Source of the DNA: Chenopodium formosanum
Taxonomy: Eukaryota; Streptophyta; Magnoliopsida; Caryophyllales; Amaranthaceae
Direction: 5' to 3'
Assembly (NCBI GenBank): GCA_024500155.1
Contig: CM044867.1
Span: 26,361,632-26,425,631 of the forward strand
DNA length: 64,000 bases
A program made the position numbers and the translations under genes. Shown piece by piece: positions 24,313 through 34,113 of the stretch. The stretch's first letter is position 1. Each line of letters starts with the position of its first letter. The notes beneath the pieces are model-generated. The model was not told the DNA's origin. It saw only the letters and a program-made list of their open reading frames with translations, and ran no database searches.

Positions 24313-27300
24313 TTAAATGAGTTGTGGATTAGGAGTTATTGTTCCAAACTCATTTGGATCTCTTGTTGCTGTTCTTCTTCTTTCAAAATGTCCTCTAATT
24401 CTTTTGTTCTTCTTTGGCCTTCCCTTTGTTTTTGGTCGTTTTGGATCTTTAACTGTATTTCTTCTTTCTTCTTCTTCATCAAGTTCACGAATTTTTTCTT
24501 CATTTGTTTGGAACACTTTCCTTACAGATTTGTACATTTGTTCCAAAGCATCATCACATATTTTTGATGCTTCTTCATTCCCTTGGCATACTGTCACAAG
24601 GTTGTAAAAATTCTTTGTTATTGATTGCCTCCAAGGAGTGTTTATTAATGAATAATCTGTGGTTGAATTTCCTAATTAAAAAAAAAAAAAAGATTACTAC
24701 ATTTTTGTTAGTAATAAGAATAATAATATTATAATATCAAAAATATAATTATTTATATTATGAAAATAAAAGTCAGCAACGAGCTATGTGATAATATTTT
24801 TATTTTCTGTTTCAGCCATAAATTTTCTGACAAAATTGATATTATTCCTGATAAATTTTAATTGTCAGTAGAAATGTCAAATTATTGCAAAAAGTCTTAC
24901 AAAACAGAATAAAGTAATTTATTGCCTCATTGAAAATTCATTATAATGTAGAAAAAGTCATTTATTGCATCATTAAAAAGTCATTCTAATTTGACTAAGT
25001 TAATAAATTTTTCTGTTAAATTACAAATTAATTATTACTGTTCATACATAACTCTTTTCTATTTAAAGGCTGTTCTAAATTAAGTTTTTTCTATTAAAAG
25101 AGTTATATTATAACAACCTCTATTGTGTTCTATAAAAGGTGCATTCTTGTAAAAATAACTAATATTTTTCTTCATCTAATCTATCATCAAAATAATGGCT
25201 GATTTCTACGCAAATAAGGAGAAGTGTACAATTATTGTTAAACCAATTGATCGCATTAGTATGGTAAATATATTACATTAACTTTTAAATTTATAAATTT
25301 GTTTTGTGTTTTTAGTAAAGATTAAATGATATTAAAATTGATTTTTTTTTCTTTCAGGGTCTTCCTGATGATTGGAAATTTTTTCTTCTGAAATTCAAGA
25401 ACTTTGTTAGAGTCTTTGCTGGGAAGAATGGCAGAGAAGATAGACATTGGGAAGTAAGAGTCTTAAGCATACCACAAAATACAGGTTGTGGTGGTATGTT
25501 GATTGATCGTGAATGGAAAAACTTTGTAGCTGCAAACAACATAGTTGTTGGAGACAGACTTGATGTTTATCGTGATCATTATAACATTTATATTAGAATT
25601 TTTAATGCTGATGGTACTGAAAGGCTTCCTAATGAAGGAGGAAGTGGTACCAATGTATAAGTTTTTAAATATTTATATCATTTTATGTGTAAAATAAATC
25701 TGATTTTATATCAGAAATAATAATAAATGTATCAGTTATTATAATATTTTGTTCATGAATAATAATATTATAATATGTTGTTCAATGTTCATTATGTTCA
25801 GGAATTAGATTGTTTTTTTCATTTATTAGAGTTGTTTTGTCAGGAATTAAATTATGTTTGTCAGGTATTAAAATTTTTTGACTACATGGGAATTAGATTG
25901 TTTCAGGAATAAAAAATTTTCAATCAGAAATTAGTTATTATAAATTAGAGAGGATCAGGAATAAGGTATATTTTTTCAGTTTTAAGATTTCTTTGGTCAG
26001 GAATTAAAATATGTATGTCAGGTATTTTAAATTTTATTCAGGAATTAATCTGAATATATCAGGAATTAAATTGTATGTTTCAGGAATAAACTTGTTTCAA
26101 TCAGTAATATTATTATCTTTTTCATGTATTATACATTAAGAAAATCTATGTCAGCAAATTATTTATGACAGTAGTTAAAATGTTTATCTCAGGAATAAAG
26201 ATATTTTTTTTATACTAAATAAACATGAAATTAATTTTAAAATAACAAAGTATGTACGTACCTAATTCACTGCCATCCCAAATGTTTGATTTAGCAAGCT
26301 TGGTCCAACGTTTCAGAATGTATCTCTCTGGTATAGCATGTATGTTGTACATTTGCATTATCTTGATAATGTGAAAGCACAGCAATCCAGTCTCTGTGAA
26401 GCACATACAAGAACACATAAACTCATTGTTTTGAGTGTAATATATGACTTGATAGGTGTGCATATAATCTTCATCAAGAGAAACATCAAAGAATTTGACA
26501 TATTGCATTGAAGTGGCTTTTTCTCTTGCATATGCTCCAAGACTTGTTTCAAATTCCAGCCTAAAATCCTTGTATATGTTTAGAGTATAAACTTCAGCTG
26601 CATGTTTTAATATCTTTGTTGTTGTTCTTGGTCTCTCAGTAGTACATCTGAAGTTGTCACTCTTTTCAGTGCTTCTCCATCTTTTCACAGTAGCCTCAAA
26701 AATATGAAAGAACTCCAAAAGCTTTGTGGTTTTGTTGGCCTTAAATGAAATTGCTCTGTTTGTTACTTCTACCCTTTGAGATGAAAGAATTCTAGCTGAG
26801 AAAATATCCTTGCTCAATACTGTGCACCATTTATCTCGTAGACCATATAACCTATCAAACCATTCTTTTTTCTCTAGCCCATGTTTTTGAACCATCTTGT
26901 GCCAACAATCTTCAAAGTCAGATTCAGAATCACATCCACTTAAGCATTTGTGAAACATATTTTTGAATTTAGGATTTGTTTTTAGAGTACCAAAGTGTGA
27001 GACAAAATTCTTTTGCAAATGCCATAGACATAGCCTATGTCTTGAGTTTGGATAAACCTGCAACAAAATTAAAATTACTGTAGTCAGTAATATGACTATT
27101 ATAATCAGAAATTAGAAACATTTAGTCAGAAATTACATAAATTATGTAAGATATTAGTATATTTTTCTCAGGCATAACAGAGTTAGAAATTAGCAATTTG
27201 ATTATTTGTATAATCAGGAATTAAAACTATTTTGTCAGGAATTACATACTTTTCCTCAGGAATTAGATAACATAGGTAAAACAATGTAATAATAATAAAA

Positions 27301-30300
27301 AGGAATATATTTAAAAATTATCTTTTTTTTTTTAATATTTTTTCTTTGTCTATAAAAGTATTATTTACTCATACATTTTGCATGTTTTTGTACTTTGGTA
27401 TATTCTCTCTCCTACAACAAACTTTTTTTGCAATATTCCTCAAAAATGGAAAACAATTCTCAGTCTTCTACTTCATCAAACGATCCTCAATATTTGTCAA
27501 ATATGCAAAACAATTCTCAGTCTTCTACCTCAACAAACGATCCAGAAGAAAATGCAATTGATAACTTTGAAAAAAAGTTAAATGAACTGTTGGATAGAAG
27601 AGATAGAATGAAGAATGGATTGATGAAGCTCTATGAAAAGGTTGAAAAGAATGAAATCGAAGAACTAAGCAAGAGAAAGAGAGCACAAGAGATATGGCAG
27701 GAAACTCAGAACAAAAAGCAGAAAGAAGAAGATCAACACAAGAAGGAAGAGAAAGAACAAAAAGAAGATCAAAAGAAAAAACAAGGTTAATATCTGAGGA
27801 AGAACATAAAGAAGATTAAGATTTTAGGGTTTTTTTCTTTATTTTTATTTTCTGTTAATTTATAGTCACCATCAATATCATTAAAATATATGGAAAATAT
27901 GATATGCTATTTTGTTTATGTTTCTGTATTTCCTGTTTTTATTATCAAAAGATTTATTTAGTAATGGTTTAAAATGATGTGGTTTTGTTGGTTTTTATTC
28001 ATATATTGATTATTTTTTTTAGTATTAATAATTTTTCGTCAGGAATTATATTATTTTAGTCAAGAATTAAATATTTTTAATCAGGAATTATATTACATTA
28101 AATTATGAACATGAAATATATATTATTAAACAGATATTTATCAGGAATTATATAATTTCTGTCAAGTATTGATCTGTTTTTATCAGTTATTAAGTTATTC
28201 TAATCCAGGAACAATATATTATGAAGAATAAAATTCTTACCTCTGGTATGGCGTTACTCATTGCAAGATCCTGATCAGTGAAGATTGATTTTGGTTCGAT
28301 TCCACACATCGACTTTTTGAAAATTTTAAGAGGCCAAACAAATGTGTCAGTCTTTTTGTCACTTATGAATGCACATCCAAACATTGTTGTTCTCCAGTGA
28401 CAGTTTATACCAACAAATGGTGCACATATCAACCCATATTTGTTTGTTCTGTATGTTGTGTCAAAGATTAAAACATCACCATAGGCTTTGAAATCTTCAA
28501 GCATTTGAGAATCTCGCCAAAAATAGCTCACGACATTGTTTTCTTCTCCAAATTTTAGTCTATAAAAGAATGAAGGATCATTATCTGCTCTCTCTTGAAG
28601 GGTATCCAATACATTCTGCATGTCTCCACCTTCAACCATACTCATTTTCACCCTTGATACATAGTTTAGGTGATCTCTCTTAGTATGACCTACACATTCT
28701 TCTCCTCCAGCTTCATTGGTGATATAATTGTAAGCATCCATTGGTTTGATACCACTTTCAACCATGCTTTCAATTAGTTCACCCATTGGTGCTGATATTT
28801 GCCTTTCTGATCTTAGATGATTACGTTGAACTGCTATAACCAATTCATGATTATGTTCCAACTCATGTGTAACAGCTTCGAAATTTCCTTCTTTGGTTTT
28901 CTTGAAACGAATATGAGCTTTGCAACCAGTTCTTGTCTCATTTACCTCCCTATCTTTTCTCTTTTTTTCATCAGTTTTACCCAATATGGGTATTTCCGCT
29001 GAATGTTGTTCAGCTGCCATCTTCATTTTACCCTTTGTATGCCCTTCTTTAGAACACCTAAAATAAAACTCATACAATTGATCATTATTATCTCTTCTCT
29101 TTGTTGATTTTCTGACACTGAAACCAACAGTCCTTGAATGAGCTTTGTATAAAACAAATCCCTCATTGTAGTCTGATACAGTATAACCTGCTAGACATTT
29201 ACTTATGTTTTCATCCTTCTCATATTTGTAATAATCTGCAAGAAAAGTATATATGAAACATATCATAATTTATTTTTGTCAGGAAATAAAATATTATACA
29301 CAGTAAATAAATGTTCTTTAAATTTATGATACTTAAGTATTATCATGTCGTCAGGAGTTACATTATTTAAATCAGGAATTATTAAATACTAGTCAGGAAA
29401 TAAAATATCTCAGTCAGGATTATGTTTACATTTAATCAGGAAATAGATAATATAAGTCAGAAATAATAATATTTGTATCTGATTATAATATGTTGTTGAT
29501 TATTTTTTCAGGAATTAGATTATTTATGTCACTTATTAGTTTTGTTTTGTCAGGAATTAAATTTTGTATGTCAGGTATTAAAATATTATGATATCAGAAA
29601 TTAGATTATATATCAGGAATAAAATTGTTTCAATCAGAAATAAGATTACGTTTGTCAGCTTTAAGATTTCTTTGGTCAGGAAATAAAATATGTACGTCAG
29701 GAATTAATTTGAATATATCAGAAATTAAATTGTATGCTTCAGGAATAAACTTGTTTCAATCAGGAATAATATTAATTTAATTTCAGTAACAAAAAATAGT
29801 CAAAATATCAAAATAATGTTCGAATCAGAAATTAGATTATAATATTCAGGAATAAAGTTATATTAGTCAGGAAAATAGATAATAATTACTGAGGACATAA
29901 ATGATATGGTCAGGTTTAAGATAAATATAGTCAGGAAATTAGAATTTAATAACTCATGACCTTCCCTCTTCTCTTTTCAAAAAACACGTAAAATCATTTA
30001 CCAGACATAAAATTAATTGAATAAAAATGAAATGAATTTACTAGAAAAGAGGTTAATTATAAATGAAAAGACATAATTGAAAAGGTATGACTCTCCTTCT
30101 TCCAAAACACTGCATCTATTCACATTCTTAACATTATATATAAGTAACCATATTGTTAACAAACTGTATTCAGAAAAACAAAAACAAAAATTCGTATAAA
30201 CTGCTTCAGTTAGAAATTTTAATTAATCTCATAAGAATTTAACTACTGCTATTACAAAAGGTATATTTTTTTTCGTATTATGATTATACCTTTGTTACTG

Positions 30301-32348
30301 TTGTTTTATTGAGTTTTGTTATGATTTATGTTTTCATTTTGTTTTGTTTAGATGGCTAATCAAATCCCACACCCAATTGACGCCTTAGAAGATGCACATC
30401 CAGCAATGGTTGTTGAAGAAATACTTTGCATGCATATTTTCCCTAGGTGCACATTCAAAGCCCAGGCAATGATTAACTGTACATGTAGATATTATAATGA
30501 ATTATGGTATTATAAATATTGGATTCCAGAAACAGTAAGAAGAAATCATAATTCAAATGAATGGTGGGTTGCATATGACATTATGAGGCATAAGGGTTAT
30601 GGGTTTCATAATGGCATGGTGCAAGACTGGGCTGAATTTCTGAATGGATTACATTTTGTTTTTGCTGAAGAAGAAGCCAGCAAATTAAAGAGAAAAAGAG
30701 AAGAGGCAAATCATCCATGCAGAGAGGCAAAAAGAATTAAAATTGAGGAAGATTATCTTTGTAGTTTATTTTCAATGTTTTGTACTTTATCATAATTAAA
30801 TAACATTTCAGTAATATATAATTTGAAAATTTAGTTTATGTATTTTATTTTTTGAAATTTAGTTTATGTATTTTATTTTTGGAAATTTGGTTGATGTTAT
30901 TTTATTTTTGGAAATTTGGTTGATGTTATTTTCTTTTTTGTTTTAGTTGATGATATCAGTAGCTTATACTCAGGAATTAGCATATCTTAAACAGGAATTA
31001 AATTCAGAAATAAAATTAACTCAGTCAGGTTTAAGATAAAATTAGTCAGGAAACAGATAATAATAGTCAGTAATTAAATGTTTGAAAATTTATTATACCA
31101 AGGAATTACATTATGTTAGTCAGGAATTAAATAGTTCTTGTCAGGAATTACATGATGTTAGTCAGGAATTAGATATGTATAGTCAGTTTAAAAATAATAA
31201 TATTTTGATACATTATAACTCGTCAGGTTTAATATAATATTAGTCAGAAAATAGATAATAATATTCAGGAATAATAATATCTATATTTAAATAGAGTAAT
31301 TACATCATGTTAGTCAGGAATTAGATAGTTCTTGTCAGAAAAAAGATATGTATGGTCAGTTTAAAAATAATAATATTCAGGAATAATAATATCTATATTT
31401 AAATAGAGTAATTACATCATGTTAGTCAGGAATTAGATAGTTCTTGTCAGAAAAAAGATATGTATGGTCAGTTTAAAAATAATAATATTTTGATACATTA
31501 CAACTCGTCAGGTTTAATATAATATTAGTCAGAAAAAAGATAATAATATTCAGGAATAATAATATGAATATTTAAATAGAGTAATTTAATGTTTTAAGAT
31601 TTATAACATTAGTCAGAAATTAGCATATATTAGTCAGGAATTAGATAATTATTGTCAGAAAACAGATATGGATAGTCAGTTTTAGGATAATAATATTCTC
31701 ATGTATTATAACTTAGTTAGGTTTAAGATAATATTAGTCAGAAAATAGAATTATCTGTATACCTATTATACTTGCAGTATCTTCATCTCTTTCTGCATCA
31801 TCTCTTTCTTCATTTATATTTTCTTCTAGAATAACATTATCTGCTGCATTCATCATTAGTGTTAGTATATTTGAATTTCAATCTGAAATTATCAAAAATA
31901 GTTTTGCATGCAAATCATAAGTTGAAATTGAATTCGATCGAATACTATAGTAAACTGAGTATCTAAAAATAAATTAGGCCTGATTTCAAATTATAAGTCG
32001 AAATTAACTACGATCTGAAATTCGATTGGCATTAATTGGTAATAATAAGTAGAAATTAACTCCAATTTAAATATGATCTGATATTAAATTGAAATTTAAT
32101 ACGATCTGAAATTCAATTTGGCTTGCATGCGAATTATAAGTCGAAATTCATATTTCAAAATCGGTATAATACAATCTGAAATCATGCGAATTATAAATCG
32201 AAATCAATATTATATGAAATTTGAAATTACATGCAAAGAAAATTATGAATTAGATTGTACCTTTTTCAGCAGTAATTGAGCTGCAAATTGATTCTATAGG
32301 TGAATCAGAATCTCCTTCAATCATCATCCTATTGTTTGATTTCTCCAT
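24313..32348 (-). CDS. MULE transposase, FAR1/FHY3-related, 5 exons, 772 aa
   Basis: Model exons, minus strand: 32348-32261, 31843-31763, 29235-28241, 27057-26262, 24671-24313. Splice sites are GT-AG, phases match, and the total of 2319 bp is open to a single stop. Domains: acidic N-terminus; FAR1-type DNA-binding region about residues 70-190 (GFSVRKSTKR, then RTGCKAHIRF and HELEHNHEL); MULE catalytic core with Asp in DVLIFDTTYRTNKYG, Asp in FTDQDLAMSNAI, the CLWHLQKN motif and Glu in SSQRVEVTNRAI; SWIM zinc finger CSCMCFTETGLLCFH; basic tail DPKRPKTKGRPKKNKR. It would bind the element ends and cut and paste it in the nucleus. Exon 2 could begin at slightly different acceptors. Three of its introns contain genes on the opposite strand. 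Confidence 0.9.
25131..25138 (+). promoter_or_regulatory. TATA box of the B3-like gene
   Basis: TATAAAAG, preceded by TC, lies 64 bp before the ATG at 25195. The same TCTATAAAAG word precedes the coiled-coil gene at 27351. Confidence 0.6.
25195..25660 (+). CDS. Small B3-like DNA-binding protein nested in a transposase intron
   Basis: Two exons, 25195-25263 and 25358-25660, give 123 aa with a GT-AG intron in phase 0 and a TATA box upstream. Residues about 24-110 follow the plant B3 fold pattern: LPDDWKFFLLKF at the start, a central HWEVRVL strand, then EWKNFVAANNIVVGDRLDVY and a closing IYIRIF strand. Known: B3 domains bind short DNA words in the major groove (AUX/IAA-response, REM and related families). 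There is no second domain, so it is essentially a bare DNA-binding module. It lies wholly within transposase intron 4 on the opposite strand. Inference: a candidate reader of the repeated motif around it. REM-type divergence makes the family call likely, not certain. Confidence 0.75.
25690..26215 (+). repeat. TCAGGAAT motif array, transposase intron 4
   Basis: Variants of TCAGGAATTAAATT on the plus strand, that is, antisense to the transposase but in the same orientation as the arrays in the protease gene. It lies between the B3-like gene and transposase exon 4. A few inverted copies (TTCCTGATAAA) occur near 24840. Confidence 0.8.
27075..27275 (+). repeat. TCAGGAAT motif array, transposase intron 3 (left part)
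   Basis: Short array of AATCAGGAATTAAAAC-like words just upstream of the nested coiled-coil gene. Confidence 0.7.
27351..27358 (+). promoter_or_regulatory. TATA box of the coiled-coil gene
   Basis: TATAAAAG preceded by TC, 95 bp before the ATG at 27446 and matching the word in front of the B3-like gene. Confidence 0.55.
27446..27790 (+). CDS. Small charged coiled-coil protein nested in a transposase intron
   Basis: 114 aa, single exon. The chosen ATG has an AAAAATGG context and follows a TATA box; an in-frame upstream ATG is not needed. Residues 1-33 are Ser/Asn/Gln-rich with a duplicated NNSQSSTSxNDP block. The rest is an almost continuous Lys/Glu helix predicted to be a coiled coil (EKKLNELLDRRDRMKNGLMKL... 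ending in QKEDQKKKQG). No catalytic motif; family not recognised. It resembles the charged C-terminus of the protease gene product, so it may be a derived duplicate or a dimerisation partner. It lies in transposase intron 3, opposite strand. Confidence 0.65.
   Translation: MENNSQSSTSSNDPQYLSNMQNNSQSSTSTNDPEENAIDNFEKKLNELLDRRDRMKNGLMKLYEKVEKNEIEELSKRKRAQEIWQETQNKKQKEEDQHKKEEKEQKEDQKKKQG
28025..28210 (+). repeat. TCAGGAAT motif array, transposase intron 3 (right part)
   Basis: Short array (GTCAGGAATTATATTATTTT and similar) between the coiled-coil gene and transposase exon 3. Confidence 0.7.
29270..29945 (+). repeat. TCAGGAAT motif array, transposase intron 2 (left part)
   Basis: Regular array. 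Blocks such as 'tttaagatttctttggtcagga' and 'gtatgcttcaggaataaacttgtttcaatca' are shared with the array at 25690-26215, showing that the two intron arrays are copies of one another. Confidence 0.85.
30352..30795 (+). CDS. Small F-box-like protein nested in a transposase intron
   Basis: 147 aa, one coding exon. The ATG follows TTGTTTTGTTTAG, which resembles an intron acceptor, so a 5' UTR intron is possible. A TATATATAA word lies near 30135. Residues about 15-55 (MVVEEILCMHIFPRCTFKAQ, then MINCTCRYYNELW) resemble an F-box helix pattern, with a conserved aromatic patch (WIPETVRR...EWWVAYDIMR) behind it and a basic KLKRKREE stretch near residue 113. Known: F-box proteins link targets to SCF ubiquitin ligases. 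Here the match is by eye and partial. It lies in transposase intron 2 on the opposite strand. Confidence 0.65.
   Translation: MANQIPHPIDALEDAHPAMVVEEILCMHIFPRCTFKAQAMINCTCRYYNELWYYKYWIPETVRRNHNSNEWWVAYDIMRHKGYGFHNGMVQDWAEFLNGLHFVFAEEEASKLKRKREEANHPCREAKRIKIEEDYLCSLFSMFCTLS
30955..31750 (+). repeat. TCAGGAAT motif array, transposase intron 2 (right part)
   Basis: Array with internal duplication: the stretch 'taatattcaggaataataatatctatatttaaatag...' appears three times (about 31258, 31370, 31545). It shares higher-order blocks with intron 2 of the protease gene (15840-16460), so these arrays spread by copying between parts of the element. Confidence 0.85.
31870..32245 (+). repeat. Second degenerate repeat family, transposase intron 1
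   Basis: Five loose copies of a unit resembling GCGAATTATAAGTCGAAATT followed by TACGATCTGAAATTCAATT. It is different from the TCAGGAAT family and confined to the first transposase intron, between exon 1 (32261) and exon 2 (31843). Confidence 0.65.
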
Positions 32349-32561
32349 GTTTTTCTGGAATTTGCAGATTTGAATTATATGAATTTTGCAGATTTGAATT
32401 TTATGAAATTTTGGGAAAATGAAGTGGTTGAATTTCAATGAATGACGGCGCTCGAAATTTTATGAAAAAGATTAAAATGATGAAAACGACAAAATTAAGA
32501 CAATTTATAAAATGGCGCGCGGGCTTTGGTCGGGTTGGTCAGGCCCGCGCCTTTTTAATTA

Positions 32562-32604
32562 ATGAGCCCGGACTCACGTGAGTCCGGTCTCACGCAAAAC
32601 GTTC
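32562..32604 (-). repeat. Right terminal inverted repeat with palindrome
   Basis: Inverted, it reads GAACGTTTTGCGTGAGA followed by the 20-bp palindrome CCGGACTCACGTGAGTCCGG. This aligns with the left end at roughly two thirds identity by eye. GC-rich GCGCGCGGGC words lie just inside, as on the left. Confidence 0.8.
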
Positions 32605-32615
32605 TAAATTTCTTA
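32605..32615 (+). repeat. Target site duplication, right copy
   Basis: TAAATTTCTTA, identical to 14642-14652. Confidence 0.9.
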
Positions 32616-32829
32616 TTGTTCAAAGTTATAAGCTCATAGCTTCATAATCTCATATGATACTAAGGTCTCCTTTTTTTTCAACTTAAAATGATAATATTCC
32701 GTAGGTTTAATTTCATTTCAACAAAAAAAAATTTTTAATCATCAGTAAAAATCAATAACATTAAAGAAAAAATATAATAGAAAATCAGTTAGAATATATA
32801 AGTTTTAATCAATAAAATTAACTTCAGTT

Positions 32830-33454
32830 TGTTGGAGTTGTAATACTTGTAATGCAAATTGGAGTGTTGCTAAGTGAGTGTTGTTACCCTTTAGCGACGT
32901 AGTGTGCATGGAGCTAGCGAGAGAGCTATAGATGGCATGGCAAGTAAGCTACGCAAGGTCGAGCTAGCGTTAGAGCTATAGCTCATGGCATATGAGCTAC
33001 GACAAGTCCATGCTAGCTCACTACGCTTTTTGCTTGCAGCAGGGTTGAATGATAGCTCGCTCATATGCGATATCATTTCTTTGTACACACACACACACAC
33101 ACACACAATATACTCTCCTAAACCCTCAAATTGAGATACATTGTTTTAGTTATCAAAACCTAAACACTAAAACACAAAACCTACCCTTTGAGATCTGAGT
33201 AGTTCTTAAGCAATTCCAACCTTTGATTTGGGTACACGAATTGCAAAGGTCGTTGTGTAAAACTTGGGGGCGTGCGTCATCGGGAAACTTGTACTGGTGG
33301 TGGCGTATTTCGCTTCTAAGTCAGTGGCTTCCAAACCACGGCACAATAGAAGGAGGACAGGTCTATGATTTGAGTATGTCGATCGAATTTGTTCCAAGGG
33401 AAGTTCTTGATTTGTCTATTATCATTCATGGAATCAACATGTATTTTTCCAACA
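32830..33454. mobile_element. Solo LTR with 5-bp target duplication
   Basis: Starts TGTTGGAGTTG and ends TTTTTCCAACA, flanked by CAGTT at 32825-32829 and 33455-33459. The TGTTGGA...TCCAACA termini are common in Copia elements. It includes the palindrome GAGCTATAGCTC at 32973-32984 and an (AC)n run near 33086-33107. No internal region remains, so it arose by LTR-LTR recombination. Confidence 0.85.
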
Positions 33455-33594
33455 CAGTTCAGTATTAATAAATTAAGTTAAACAAAAATAATTTATATAT
33501 TTTGTAAAAATTATTTCAATTCAGCAAAAATAAGGGTGAAAAGAAGTAGAGGACGTAATAACCAATTATCAACAATAATTATGTTAAACCGTTA

Positions 33595-33780
33595 GGGCCT
33601 GTTCTCATTGATTGAACTCAGCTGAACTGAACTGAAATGAATATTTTATAAGAGGAGGAAATTAATTAGGAGCTGGACTGAACTGAACTGAACTGAGCTG
33701 AGCTGAGCTGAGCTGAACTGAACTGAACTGAACTCAGCTGAACTGAACTGAACTGAATTTCAACGTAAGAGAACAGACTC
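33595..33780. mobile_element. TTA-target MITE rich in CTGAA pentamers (copy 4)
   Basis: Left end GGGCCTGTTCTCATTGATTG, right end AAGAGAACAGACTC, flanked by TTA on both sides. The interior is CTGAA/CTGAG repeats, the complement of the TTCAG arrays in copies 1 and 3. Confidence 0.8.
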
Positions 33781-34113
33781 TTAATGTATTAACTCCACTC
33801 ACTTCAACATTAAAATTAATAATACTATGAATTATCCAACAAAATTACTTTAGTTAGTTACAATCGAAAAATACAATAAATGAATGAGATTCCTTTTGAA
33901 CAGTACAAATTAAACTATTAGCTGCATGTGACAGCATCACTAATATAATGAAAGAGTAAAAGTAACAAATATGAATCAATAATAATTATTATTATTCCCG
34001 TCAAAAAAAAAAAAAAAAAATTATTACAGATGTTTCTTAATAATTGCATTGCTTTATTAGCATTTTATGCAATATATACATTTCTTTTTAGCGATGATCA
34101 CGTTTGAATAACA

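Larger units (their letters stand above)
14653..32604. mobile_element. 18 kb Mutator-like element with transposase, Ulp1-like protease and three small genes
   Basis: Seen: the 11-bp sequence TAAATTTCTTA flanks the block exactly (14642-14652 and 32605-32615), in the 8-11 bp range usual for MULEs. The ends are imperfect inverted repeats of about 40 bp, each containing a 20-bp palindrome. The left half holds a plus-strand Ulp1-type gene and the right half a minus-strand FAR1/MULE transposase gene; the two converge. Three small plus-strand genes sit inside transposase introns. Long non-coding stretches are made of a TCAGGAAT-type repeat. Known: Arabidopsis Kaonashi MULEs carry Ulp1-like genes, and VANDAL MULEs carry accessory proteins. 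Inference: a complete, possibly autonomous element, since both large genes are open throughout. Confidence 0.93.

Noticed and set aside
26358..26552. Second minus-strand frame within transposase exon 4
   Set aside because: Out-of-frame shadow of the transposase.
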